A stretch of 64,000 nucleotides of DNA from JBNJGB01 sp051747385 (lineage in GTDB: Bacteria > Myxococcota_A > UBA9042 > PHBI01 > JACKFB01): contig JBNJGB010000030.1 of the NCBI GenBank assembly GCA_051747385.1, positions 1 to 64,000 of the forward strand, written 5' to 3'. Position 1 is the stretch's first letter, and every line of letters starts with the position of its first letter. Under the pieces are notes generated by a model. The model worked only from the letters and a program-made list of their open reading frames with translations, did not search any database and was not told the DNA's origin. The position numbers were made by a program, and so were the translations under genes. Shown here piece after piece: positions 24,475 through 33,551 of this stretch.

Positions 24475-26028
24475 TCAGGGCTTGCCCATTCGCATGGTGG
24501 TCGGGCTGGCTCCGTGCTGCTTGTGCACGTCCTTGTGCTGCTCGTGGAACGACTGGTCCTTCTTCTTGCCGACGCCGTAGAGCTGGTAGACCCACGACGA
24601 GTTCTCGGCGCCGTACTCGCCCACGGAGTAGTTCTCCAGGGTGACGGTGTCGGAGCCGCTCTTCAGCACCACCCCGGCCCAGTGGAAGTTCCACGTCATC
24701 AGGCCCTCGGGGGCCTCCGGGTGCCGGCCGCCGCCCGTGCTGATGTGGAAGGCCTCGCCGATCTCCGGGTCGGCGTAGGCGTTGATGCCCACCTTCTCGT
24801 CGAAGGCGCGCTTGTCCTCGTCCGACAGCTTCTCGTAGGCCGCCCGCGTGATGACGTCGATCTCCGCCGCCAGCCGGGCCCGCTTCGAGGACAGCGCCTT
24901 GCGCTTGCCCGGGTCCGTCTCCTTCTCCAAGGCCGCCCGCGTCTCGTAGTAGGCCTTGGCCTTCGCGCTCACCGCGGCCATGTCGAGCTCGTCCGAGAAG
25001 TGCTCGGTCATGATCACGGCCTTCTGGATCTCCGGCCAGTGGGTCTTGGAGACCTTCTTCCCCTCACCGGAGGGCGCCTCGTACCGCGCCACCATGTCGC
25101 CCTGGCCGGTCCCCGTGCCCCGGTCGCCGCCCGACACGGCGCGCCCGGCCCGCCCGCAGTCGGCCCACAGCACCATGTCGGAGTCCTTGGTGTCGTTGGC
25201 GGTGTTCGTGACCACCACGTCGGACAGCGCCCGCTTGGACCCGTCCTCGGCGTGGGCCTCGACGTCGTAGTCGCCGGGCTCCAGGCGCATCACCGAGGTG
25301 GCCGCCTCCAGCTTCGAGGACGCGGCCTCGATCATCCCGGGCTCGGCGTAGGCGACCTGGCTGCCGTAGACGCTCTCCTGGTACACCGCCATCCGGCCGT
25401 CGTCGGACACCCGGTGGGGCTCGCCGGACAGGCTCTGGGTCGTGTAGCGCTGGACCGGGCCGTCGGAGCCCGGCGCCACCTTCGCCGGGGCGTCCAGGAC
25501 GTCGCGCGCGCTCTCGCCGGCCACGACTCGGTCGGCCGCCGCGTCGGCCTGGCGCTCGTAGTCGTCGCCCGCCCGCCCCACCTTCCCGGACAGCTGCACG
25601 CCCCGGGACTGCTGCACAACGTGGGCCGCCTCGTGGGCCGCGACGTGCTTCGAGGGGCTCGGGGACGCGAAGGCCACCCGTTCCCCCATGGCGTACGCCT
25701 CGGCCCCGAGGCGACCGCAGGCCGCGGCGGCGTCCGGGCCGCTGTGCGCGCGGACGCCGGAGAGGTCCGTGCCCAGGCTCTGCTCGATGGCCCCCCGGTG
25801 GGGGAGGTCCGACGACGGCCCCCGGAAGCCCTGGCGCGCCAGGCCCACGGCGTCCTGCTGCAGGTCGCCCGAGGCCTTGGGCTGGAGGGCCTCGGCGCCC
25901 TCGCGGAAGCTCAGGCCGCGCAGCCGGGAGCGCATGTCCGCCGTGGACCGCGCCGGGCCCTGCGCCGTCCGCGGGGCGGCGACCTCGGCCGCGGCCTCCC
26001 TCTCCTGCTCCCTCGTCACGCCGCCCAT
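24475..26028 (-). CDS. DUF4157 (eCIS-core) protein with likely papain-like C-terminal site
   Basis: 517 residues from ATG 26028 (GAGGGCGAGG upstream); upstream ATG 26082 and TTG 26112 are possible. DUF4157 domain about 75-145: IEQSLGTDLSGVRAHSGPDA, AYAMGERVAF and the metalloprotease motif HEAAHVVQQ (132-140). Such domains mark proteins delivered by, or associated with, contractile injection systems. Further on, DCGRAGRAVSG (Cys291), NFHWAGVV (His449) and TLENYS (Glu/Asn 465-466) are ordered like a Cys-His-Asn/Glu papain-like centre, followed by WVYQLYG...QSFHEQH. I read it as a two-domain toxin-like protein. No injection-system gene is in the window. Confidence 0.85.
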   Translation of the reverse strand: MGGVTREQEREAAAEVAAPRTAQGPARSTADMRSRLRGLSFREGAEALQPKASGDLQQDAVGLARQGFRGPSSDLPHRGAIEQSLGTDLSGVRAHSGPDAAAACGRLGAEAYAMGERVAFASPSPSKHVAAHEAAHVVQQSRGVQLSGKVGRAGDDYERQADAAADRVVAGESARDVLDAPAKVAPGSDGPVQRYTTQSLSGEPHRVSDDGRMAVYQESVYGSQVAYAEPGMIEAASSKLEAATSVMRLEPGDYDVEAHAEDGSKRALSDVVVTNTANDTKDSDMVLWADCGRAGRAVSGGDRGTGTGQGDMVARYEAPSGEGKKVSKTHWPEIQKAVIMTEHFSDELDMAAVSAKAKAYYETRAALEKETDPGKRKALSSKRARLAAEIDVITRAAYEKLSDEDKRAFDEKVGINAYADPEIGEAFHISTGGGRHPEAPEGLMTWNFHWAGVVLKSGSDTVTLENYSVGEYGAENSSWVYQLYGVGKKKDQSFHEQHKDVHKQHGASPTTMRMGKP

Positions 26029-26197
26029 CGCCTCGCCCTCGCCTGCGGGCACACCGCCCACATGATGGTGAAGGTGGATCATACGGCGACCCGCGACGTC
26101 GGACAACGACAACCCGGTCGCTCCCGATCACGGGCGCGAGCGGGAGCGCGGCCTGCGCGTTGAGCCCGCGAAGAGGCCCGGCGTAAGGTGCGGGGCG

Positions 26198-29100
26198 ATG
26201 GAACGCTTCGCCCCCGCCACGCGCGCCTGGTTCGAGGCCGCCTTCGCAGGGCCCACGCCCGTCCAGCAGCAGGGCTGGGGCCGGATCCTGGACGGCGAGC
26301 ACGCCCTGCTCGTCGCTCCGACGGGCTCCGGGAAGACCCTGGCGGCGTTCCTGGCGGCGCTGGACCGCCTGGGCAGGCTGCCCGAGGACGCAGAGCCCGG
26401 CGTCCGCGTGCTGTATGTCTCGCCGCTCAAGGCCCTGGTCTACGACGTGGAGCGCAACCTCCGGACGCCCCGGGTGGGCATCGCGCGGGCCGCCGAGCGC
26501 CTGGGCGAGCCCTTCCGCGTGCCGCGCGTGGCCGTGCGGACCGGGGACACGACGCAGAAGGAGCGGCGGCTCCAGGCGAAGGACCCGGCGGAGATCCTCG
26601 TGACGACGCCGGAGTCGCTCTACCTCGTCCTGGGCTCGAAGGCCCGGGAGACGCTGCGGTCCGTGGAGACGGTCGTCGTGGACGAGATCCACGCCCTGGC
26701 GCCCACCAAGCGAGGCGCCCACCTGGCGCTCTCCCTGGAGCGTCTGGCGCGGCTGACGCGTCACGACCCACAGCGTGTGGGCCTGTCCGCGACGGTACGC
26801 CCCATGGACGAGGTGGCGCGCTTCCTCGGCGGGGACCGGCCGGTTTCTCTCGTCGACACCAGCGCGCGACCGGCCATCGACGTGCAGATCCGGGTCCCCG
26901 TGGAGGACATGACGCGGCCGGACGAGGGCGACGATGAGGACGACGGCCCCCCGAGCGGCTCCATCCTGGCGCACCGAGCCGAGGAGGCCGTCCCGGAGGC
27001 GGAGAAGCGCGCCAGCGTGTGGCCCGCGATCCACCCGCGGCTCCTCGAGCAGATCCTGGCGCACCGGACCACCATCGTCTTCGTGAACAGCCGCGGCCTG
27101 TGCGAGCGGCTGGCGGAGCGCATCAACGACCTCGCCGCCCTGCGGGGCATCGAGGGCGAGCTGGTCCGGGCCCACCACGGCAGCGTGGCCCACCGGCAGC
27201 GCCGCGAGGTCGAGGAGATGCTGAAGGACGGGCGGATCCGGGGCATCGTCGCCACCAGCAGCCTGGAGCTGGGCATCGACATGGGCGCCGTGGACCTGGT
27301 GCTCCTCGTGGAGTCGCCGGGTTCGGTGGCGAGCGGTCTGCAGCGCGTCGGTCGCGCCGGCCACCACGTGGGCGAGGTCAGCAAGGGCCGCGTCTACCCC
27401 AAGCACCGGGGCGACCTGCTGGAGGCCGCGGTGGTCGTCCACCAGATGGCCGAGGGGGAGATCGAGCCGCTCCGCGTCCCCCGGAACCCGCTCGACGTGC
27501 TCGCGCAGCAGATCGTCGCCGCGACGGCGGCCGACACGTGGACCGTGGACGACCTGCACGCCGCGGTCCGCCGGGCCGCCCCCTACGCCGAGCTGGCCCG
27601 GGGCGTGCTCGTGGGCGTGCTGGACATGCTCTCGGGCCTCTATCCCTCCAGCGAGTTCGCGGACCTCCGCCCGCGCATCCTGTGGGACCGGGAGACCGGC
27701 GAGCTGACGGGACGGCGGGGCGCGAAGTCCCTGGCGGCCATGAGCGGCGGGACCATCCCCGACCGCGGCCTGTACGGCGTCCACCTGGGGCCGGACGGCC
27801 CGCGCGTGGGAGAGCTGGACGAGGAGATGGTCCACGAGAGCCGCCCGGGACAGACGTTCATGCTCGGGGCGACGACGTGGCGCATCGAGGAGATCACCCG
27901 CGACCGCGTGGTGGTGAGCCCTGCCCCCGGAGAGCCGGGGAAGCTCCCGTTCTGGCACGGCGAGGGCCCCGGGAGGCCCGTGGAGTTGGGGAGGGCGATC
28001 GGCGCCTTCGTGCGGGAGCTGGACGCCCGCGACGACCCGGAGAGCCGGCTCCAGGAGGCCTGGCGCCTCGACCTGCTCGCCGCGCGGAACCTGGCCGCCT
28101 ACGTCCGGGAGCAGCGGGAGGCCACCGGGACGGTCCCCACGGATCGGGCCATCACCGTGGAGCGCTTCCGCGACGAGCTGGGGGACTGGCGCGTCTGCAT
28201 CCTGTCGCCGTTCGGGGCCCGGGTGCACGCGCCGTGGGCCCTGGCCATCGAGGCGCGCCTGTCCGCCCGGGCCGGCTTCGACGTGCAGACCATGTGGACC
28301 GACGACGGCATCGTGATCCGGCTCGTGGAGGCCGACGCGGCGCCGGACGAGGACCTGCTGATCCCGGACCCGGAGGAGATCGAGGACCTGGTCGTCGATC
28401 AGCTCGGACACTCGTCGCTGTTCGCCAGCCAGTTCCGGGAGAACGCCGCGCGGGCCCTCCTCCTGCCTCGCCGCAGGCCCGGCTCGCGCACGCCGCTGTG
28501 GGCCCAGCGGATGAAGGCCCAGAACCTCCTGGCGGTGGCCCGGCAGCACCCGTCGTTTCCCATCGTGCTGGAGACCTACCGCTCCTGCCTGCAGGACGTC
28601 TTCGACCTGCCGGCGCTCCGAGCGCTGCTCCACGCCATCCGCCGCCGGGAGGTGCACGTGGAGCCCGTGGAGACGCCGTCCGCCTCGCCCTTCGCCCGGT
28701 CGCTGGTCTTCGCGTTCGTAGCCACCCACATCTACGACGGGGACGCCCCGCTGGCGGAGCGCCGGGCCCAGGCCCTCGCGCTGGACCGGAACATGCTGCG
28801 GGAGCTTTTGGGCCACGAGGAGCTCCGCGAGCTCCTGGACGCCGGGGTGCTCCACCGCCTCGAGGCGGAGCTCCAGCACCTGGCCGAGGATCGGCGGGCG
28901 AGGCATCCGGACGGCCTGCACGACGTGCTGCGACGGCTGGGGGATCTGACCGCCGAGGAGGCGACCGCCCGCTGCGAGGCGGACGACGCCGGGCCCTGGC
29001 TGGAGGAGCTTCGGCGGAGCCGGCGGGCCATCCCGCTCCAGGTGGCCGGCGAGGATCGTTGGATCGCCATCGAAGACGCCGCCCTGTACCGAGACGCCCT

Positions 29101-30613
29101 CGGGGCGCAGCCGCCACACGGGGTGCCCGACGCGTTCCTGGCGCCCGCCGAGGCGCCCCTCGAACAGCTCGCGCTCCGGTGGGCGCGGACCCACGGACCG
29201 TTCGTGACGCGGCACCCGGCCACGCGCTGGGGCCTGCCCGCGTCGCGCGTGGACGCGGTGCTCCGCAGGCTGGAGGCCGACGACCGCCTGATGCACGGCG
29301 ACTTCCGCCCCGGCGGCCACGAGCGCGAGTGGTGCGACCCGGAGGTCCTCCGGAGGGTGCGCCAGCGGACGCTCGCCAGGCTTCGGAGCGAGGTGGCGCC
29401 CGTGGAGCCGGAGGTGCTGGCCCGCTTCCTCCCGGCCTGGCACGGGATCGGCGAGGACCACCGGGGGCCGGACCGCCTGCACGAGGCCGTGGCCCGGCTG
29501 GAGGGGCTCCCCCTGGGCTTCCGCGACCTGGAGCACGCAGTCCTGCCGGCGCGGGTCCCGGACTTCCACCCGCGGATGCTCGACGAGATGGGCGCCATGG
29601 GCCTCGTGGTCTGGATCGGCCACGGCGCCCTGGGGCGGAAGGACGGCCGCGTCGCGCTCCACCGGCGCGAGCGGGCGGGGCTGCTCGTAGACCGGCCCGG
29701 CCCGTTCGAGCCTCCGAGCCCGCTCCACGCCCGCATCATGGAGCACCTGGAGCAGCGGGGCGCGTCGTTCTTCACGGAGCTCCTCCTGGCCTGCGACCGC
29801 CCCCGCGAGGAGGATCTCCTGGAGGCCATCTGGGACCTCGTCTGGGCGGGGCGCGTGACGAACGACACCTTCCAGCCCCTCCGGGCCCTGGGTGCGCGGC
29901 GAGGACGGGGCCGCCGGGGCGGAAGCCGGATCGCCCGGGCCGCCGGCGGGCGGTGGTCGCGGGTCGAGGACGTCCTGGGTCCGCCGCCCTCCCCGACCGA
30001 GGTGGCGCACGCCCGCGCGACGACGCTGCTGGAGCGCCACGGCGTGCTCACCCGGGAGGCCGTGGCCATGGAGGACCTGCCCGGCGGCTTCGCGGGCGTC
30101 TACCCGGTCTTGAAGGCCATGGAGGAGTCCGGCCGCATCCGCCGGGGGTACTTCGTGGAGGGGCTGGGCGGCGCGCAGTTCGCCTGGCCGGGGGCCGTGG
30201 ACCGTCTCCGGGCGGCGCGACGCGAGCCGGACGAGGCCGGCGTCTCCGTCCTCGCCGCCACCGATCCGGCCAATCCCTACGGCGTGCTCATCCCCTGGCC
30301 CGAGACTGGGCCCGAGGCGGCCGGGAAGCCTCGCCGGGCGGCCGGCTGCCGGATCGTGCTGGTGGACGACGAGCCGGTGCTGTACCTGGAGAAGGGTGGC
30401 CGCTCGCTGCTGACCTTTCCCGCGGCGGCCGACGAGGGCAAGCTGCTGCCCGCGGCCCGGGCGCTCCGGGAGGTCGCGCGACACCGGCGGGGACGCCTGC
30501 TGCACATCGAGCGCATCGACGGCGAGCCCGCGCGCTCGACCCCCTGGGCCGACCGCCTGCGGGAGGCGGACTTCACCGCCGACCACCGGGGCCTGATGCT
30601 GGAGGCGAGATGA
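26198..30613 (+). CDS. lhr: Lhr-family large ATP-dependent helicase
   Basis: 1,471 residues. Superfamily 2 3'-5' DNA or RNA:DNA helicase of the large Lhr type. Walker A APTGSGKT (40-47), VDEIHAL (motif II), LSATVRP (motif III), TIVFVNSRGLCERL, HHGSVAHRQRREVE, ATSSLELGIDMGAVD, and QRVGRAGHH (motif VI) in order; then the Lhr winged-helix/beta-barrel core (to about 850) and the long C-terminal region present in full-length Lhr. An acidic insert (RPDEGDDEDDGPP) lies around 245. Divergent from the DUF4157 gene with about 85 bp between the longest frames; overlaps the next gene by 4 bp. Confidence 0.94.
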   Translation: MERFAPATRAWFEAAFAGPTPVQQQGWGRILDGEHALLVAPTGSGKTLAAFLAALDRLGRLPEDAEPGVRVLYVSPLKALVYDVERNLRTPRVGIARAAERLGEPFRVPRVAVRTGDTTQKERRLQAKDPAEILVTTPESLYLVLGSKARETLRSVETVVVDEIHALAPTKRGAHLALSLERLARLTRHDPQRVGLSATVRPMDEVARFLGGDRPVSLVDTSARPAIDVQIRVPVEDMTRPDEGDDEDDGPPSGSILAHRAEEAVPEAEKRASVWPAIHPRLLEQILAHRTTIVFVNSRGLCERLAERINDLAALRGIEGELVRAHHGSVAHRQRREVEEMLKDGRIRGIVATSSLELGIDMGAVDLVLLVESPGSVASGLQRVGRAGHHVGEVSKGRVYPKHRGDLLEAAVVVHQMAEGEIEPLRVPRNPLDVLAQQIVAATAADTWTVDDLHAAVRRAAPYAELARGVLVGVLDMLSGLYPSSEFADLRPRILWDRETGELTGRRGAKSLAAMSGGTIPDRGLYGVHLGPDGPRVGELDEEMVHESRPGQTFMLGATTWRIEEITRDRVVVSPAPGEPGKLPFWHGEGPGRPVELGRAIGAFVRELDARDDPESRLQEAWRLDLLAARNLAAYVREQREATGTVPTDRAITVERFRDELGDWRVCILSPFGARVHAPWALAIEARLSARAGFDVQTMWTDDGIVIRLVEADAAPDEDLLIPDPEEIEDLVVDQLGHSSLFASQFRENAARALLLPRRRPGSRTPLWAQRMKAQNLLAVARQHPSFPIVLETYRSCLQDVFDLPALRALLHAIRRREVHVEPVETPSASPFARSLVFAFVATHIYDGDAPLAERRAQALALDRNMLRELLGHEELRELLDAGVLHRLEAELQHLAEDRRARHPDGLHDVLRRLGDLTAEEATARCEADDAGPWLEELRRSRRAIPLQVAGEDRWIAIEDAALYRDALGAQPPHGVPDAFLAPAEAPLEQLALRWARTHGPFVTRHPATRWGLPASRVDAVLRRLEADDRLMHGDFRPGGHEREWCDPEVLRRVRQRTLARLRSEVAPVEPEVLARFLPAWHGIGEDHRGPDRLHEAVARLEGLPLGFRDLEHAVLPARVPDFHPRMLDEMGAMGLVVWIGHGALGRKDGRVALHRRERAGLLVDRPGPFEPPSPLHARIMEHLEQRGASFFTELLLACDRPREEDLLEAIWDLVWAGRVTNDTFQPLRALGARRGRGRRGGSRIARAAGGRWSRVEDVLGPPPSPTEVAHARATTLLERHGVLTREAVAMEDLPGGFAGVYPVLKAMEESGRIRRGYFVEGLGGAQFAWPGAVDRLRAARREPDEAGVSVLAATDPANPYGVLIPWPETGPEAAGKPRRAAGCRIVLVDDEPVLYLEKGGRSLLTFPAAADEGKLLPAARALREVARHRRGRLLHIERIDGEPARSTPWADRLREADFTADHRGLMLEAR

Positions 30614-31200
30614 CCCACGAGCTGAGCCTGGAGGCGTTCGCCGAGCGCTTCATCCTCGCGGCGCTGAGCCCCGAGGTGCTGGCCGGAGCCCTGAACCGGG
30701 ACCTGGCCGGGCGGACCTTCGAGACGGAGGAGAAGCAGGGCCCCGTCCGGATCCGGGTCGAGGGGCGCGTGGGCGGCTTCGGCGTCCACACCCTGCCCGC
30801 TCTTCGCTACGCCGTCGCGGTGTCCGTGGAGCTGTCCATCGAGCTCGCAGCGGTCGTGGGCAAGCAGGCGTGGGACGTCCGCGCCCTCGTGCCGTTCCTG
30901 ATGAAAGTGGAGCCGCGGGCGCCCCTGACGCTCTACCTGCGCCACACCCCGCCGGCCCCGGAGCACGTGAAGGTGGAGGCCACCCGCCGAAGCCGCACCG
31001 GCTTCCTCTGGAGCGAGGTGGAGGCTCCCCTGCGCGAACAGCTCGCCGCCCAGGTCGAGGAGGGCCTCGCGGAGGGCGAGGCGGCCCGGACCATCGACCT
31101 CGGCGCCTTCCTGGCGTCCTCGTCGCCCGAGCGGCCCCCCGCCGACGCCCCCTCGCCCGAGACCGTCGCCGCCCTCGTGGAGGACATGGGCCTCCTGTGA
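30610..31200 (+). CDS. hypothetical protein coupled to Lhr
   Basis: 196 residues, not recognised. ATG overlaps the lhr stop (ATGA), indicating translational coupling. No signal peptide. Predicted alternation of strands in the middle (VRIRVEGRVGGFGVH, YAVAVSVELSIELAAVVGKQAWDVRALVPF) and an acidic helical C-terminus. A helicase accessory role is possible from position alone. Confidence 0.75.
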   Translation: MTHELSLEAFAERFILAALSPEVLAGALNRDLAGRTFETEEKQGPVRIRVEGRVGGFGVHTLPALRYAVAVSVELSIELAAVVGKQAWDVRALVPFLMKVEPRAPLTLYLRHTPPAPEHVKVEATRRSRTGFLWSEVEAPLREQLAAQVEEGLAEGEAARTIDLGAFLASSSPERPPADAPSPETVAALVEDMGLL

Positions 31201-31206
31201 GCGCGC

Positions 31207-31237
31207 AGTGGGGTCAAGCCTACTCACTTCTCACTTT
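31207..31237 (+). repeat. 31-bp dispersed repeat, copy 2
   Basis: Identical in all 31 bases and in orientation to 6985-7015. Begins 7 bp after the stop of the lhr-coupled gene. The following 160 bp up to the uspA stop hold no gene that I can support. Confidence 0.75.
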
Positions 31238-31398
31238 TCCGACCAGCGTTTGCCGACCAACCGACCGTGGGCATGGCAGTCACCGTGCCGGTGCCGGAGG
31301 CCGTTTCCACTACCCGGGTGCGACGCTGCGCAGGGGCAGGAGGGTCGAGCCCAGACGCTTCTCGCTCTCCGGCGCAGCTCGCGCCCCGAGCAACGGGA

Positions 31399-31875
31399 CT
31401 ATTCCGCCTGCGGCGGCTCCGCGTGCTTGACGACGAGCACCGGGACGTGCGCGCGACGGACGACCTGCTCGGCCACGGAGCCCAGCATCCAGCGCCGGAG
31501 CCCCTTCCGACCGTGGCTGCCCATGACGATGCGGTCCACCTCGGGTCGGTCGCCGGCCTTCACCAGGGCGTCCACCGGGTGCCCGTCCACCACCTCCACC
31601 GAGACCTCCACGTCCGGATGGTCCTCGCGGAGGGCGGCCCGGGCGGCGGTCAGGGCTCCGGACGCCGTGGCGCGGGCCTGGGACAGGTAGTCGTGCCAGG
31701 TGACGCCCGCGGACGCGCCGATCTCCCAGTCCTGCTCCTCGTGGAGCATCTCGCTGTTCAACGCGTGCAGCAGGTGCAGGCGCGCGCCGAAGGCCCGGGC
31801 GTCGTCGGCCGCCTGGCGCGCGGCGGCGTCGGAGAAGGACGAGAAGTCGTAGGCGACGATCCAGACCGGCTTCAT
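31399..31875 (-). CDS. universal stress protein (UspA family)
   Basis: 158 residues, start at ATG 31875 with GGAG 7 bp upstream; single Usp domain. N-terminal strand WIVAYDFSSFSDAA, and the ATP-binding pattern IVMGSHGRKGLRRWMLGSVAEQVVRRAHVPVLVV (G-2x-G-9x-G-S type) is complete, so it is probably an ATP-binding Usp. Cytosolic; role in stress survival by family. Monocistronic. Confidence 0.92.
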   Translation of the reverse strand: MKPVWIVAYDFSSFSDAAARQAADDARAFGARLHLLHALNSEMLHEEQDWEIGASAGVTWHDYLSQARATASGALTAARAALREDHPDVEVSVEVVDGHPVDALVKAGDRPEVDRIVMGSHGRKGLRRWMLGSVAEQVVRRAHVPVLVVKHAEPPQAE

Positions 31876-32032
31876 CGGGACACTCCGGCAGGTGGGGACA
31901 GGGCTCCCCTCCATGATATCACCGCCGGCGAGCGCCACTCACCCGGCGGCACCAGCGCGATCCCTCTCGTGTCCCCCACGAGCCCGCCATCCCCTGGCAG
32001 CCTCGCCGCCCTGTGCGCCGCGGGCCTGCCGT

Positions 32033-32527
32033 TCAGACCCGGCGCTCGAGGGTGAGGAAGGTCACGCCGTCGCCCTCCTCGCGCTCGACCTCCACCCACT
32101 CGGAGCGCTCGAACTCCGGGAAGAAGGTGTCGCCCTCCACGTCCCGGTCCACCTCCGTGAGCAGCAGCCGGGTCGCCCTCGGGAGGGCCTCCTCGTACAG
32201 GGACGCTCCGCCGATGACCCTCGGCGCGTCGTCCTCGGTGCGCGCCAGGGCCAGGGCCTCGTCCAGGTCGTGCGCCACCTCGCAGCCCGGGATCTCCAGG
32301 TCCCGCCGCCGGCTCACCACGATGTTCCGGCGCCCCGGCAGCGGCCGCCCGATGGACTCCCAGGTCCGGCGGCCCATGATGATGGCGTGGCCCATGGTGT
32401 TCCGCTTGAAGTGCTTCAGGTCGCCCGGGATGTGCCACGGGAGGCCGCCGTCCTTCCCGATGACCCCGTTCCGGCTGACGGCGACCACCAGGACCAGCGG
32501 CGCGCGGAGGGCGTCTTCTGGGCTCAT
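32033..32527 (-). CDS. folA: dihydrofolate reductase
   Basis: Reduces dihydrofolate with NADPH. 164 residues: VVAVSRNGVIGKDGGLPWHIPGDL (substrate pocket with the conserved acid replaced to suit the DLKHFK layout), IIMGRRTWESIGRPLPGRRNIVVSR (NADPH loop), VIGGASLYEEAL, and the C-terminal strands DTFFPEF. Start ATG overlaps the thyA stop by 4 bp, the classical thyA-folA pairing that recycles the dihydrofolate made by thymidylate synthase. Confidence 0.95.
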   Translation of the reverse strand: MSPEDALRAPLVLVVAVSRNGVIGKDGGLPWHIPGDLKHFKRNTMGHAIIMGRRTWESIGRPLPGRRNIVVSRRRDLEIPGCEVAHDLDEALALARTEDDAPRVIGGASLYEEALPRATRLLLTEVDRDVEGDTFFPEFERSEWVEVEREEGDGVTFLTLERRV

Positions 32528-33369
32528 ACCGCCACCTCGGCCTTGATGTGGGGGTGCGGCTCGTAGCCCTCGAGGCGGAAGTCCTCGTAGCGGAAGCCGA
32601 AGATGTCGGTGACGTCCGGGTTCAGGTGCATGGTCGGGCGCGGCCTCGGCTCGCGCTGAAGTTGCAGCCGCGCCTGGTCCAGGTGGTTCGAGTACAGGTG
32701 CGCGTCGCCCAGGGTGTGCACGAACTCGGCCGGGCGCAGGTCGCACACCTGCGCCACCATCATCAGCAGGAGGCTGTAGCTCGCGATGTTGAACGGCACG
32801 CCCAGGAAGACGTCCCCGCTCCGCTGGTAGAGCTGGCAGGACAGCCGGTCGTCGTCGTGGACGTAGAGCTGGAACAGGGTGTGACACGGGGGCAGCGTCA
32901 CCTCGCGGGCCTCCCGGGGATGCCAGCCGGTCACGATGTGCCGGCGGGACCACGGGTGGGTCCGGATCCCCTCGATCAGCTCGGCGATCTGGTCGACGCC
33001 GTCGCGCTCGTACGTGCCGTCCGGCCGCTTCGTCGCCCCGAAGTTCCGCCACTGGTGGCCGTAGATGGGGCCCAGATCGCCGGGCTCCCGCCCGAACCGT
33101 GCACACTCCTCGGCGGTGGCCCAGGCGTTCCAGATGCGGACGCCGTGTGCCTGCAGCGTCTCCACGTGGGTGTCCCCGGAGAGGAACCAGAGCAGCTCGT
33201 GGAGGATCGAGCGCAGGTGCAGCTTCTTCGTCGTCAGGAGGGGGAAGCCCTCCCGCAGGTCGAAGCGCATCTGGTGGCCGAACACGCTCAGGGTGCCGAC
33301 GCCGGTGCGGTCGGGCCGTCGGCGTCCCTCGTCCAGGATGCGTCGCAGAAGATCGAGATACGGGGTCAT
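32524..33369 (-). CDS. thyA: thymidylate synthase (ThyA)
   Basis: Methylates dUMP to dTMP using methylene-tetrahydrofolate. 281 residues. RTGVGTLSVFG near the N-terminus, GPIYGHQWR, catalytic Cys162 in LPPCHTLFQ, phosphate-binding RSGDVFLGVPFN and the C-terminal HLYSNHLDQ. C-terminus AEVAV is the closing tail. Together with tdk earlier in the window the cell has both synthesis and salvage routes to dTMP. Confidence 0.97.
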   Translation of the reverse strand: MTPYLDLLRRILDEGRRRPDRTGVGTLSVFGHQMRFDLREGFPLLTTKKLHLRSILHELLWFLSGDTHVETLQAHGVRIWNAWATAEECARFGREPGDLGPIYGHQWRNFGATKRPDGTYERDGVDQIAELIEGIRTHPWSRRHIVTGWHPREAREVTLPPCHTLFQLYVHDDDRLSCQLYQRSGDVFLGVPFNIASYSLLLMMVAQVCDLRPAEFVHTLGDAHLYSNHLDQARLQLQREPRPRPTMHLNPDVTDIFGFRYEDFRLEGYEPHPHIKAEVAV

Positions 33370-33551
33370 GGCGCTCCTCGGCGGGCCGCGAAGTCAATCA
33401 CGGCGGGCCCGGCCGCGTCCAGACCTCCGCCGGCGCCGCCCTGCATCGCCTCCCCGGGTGAATAGCCCAGCCGCGGCGGCGTCACCTGCGTTGACAGCCC
33501 GACTCGCGTTCGCCGATCGTCGGCCAATCGCTCCCGGACAGGAGAGGTCCC

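Noticed and set aside
24475..26028. Extracellular contractile injection system locus
   Set aside because: Only the DUF4157 protein is present; no tail, sheath, baseplate or AAA gene occurs in the window.
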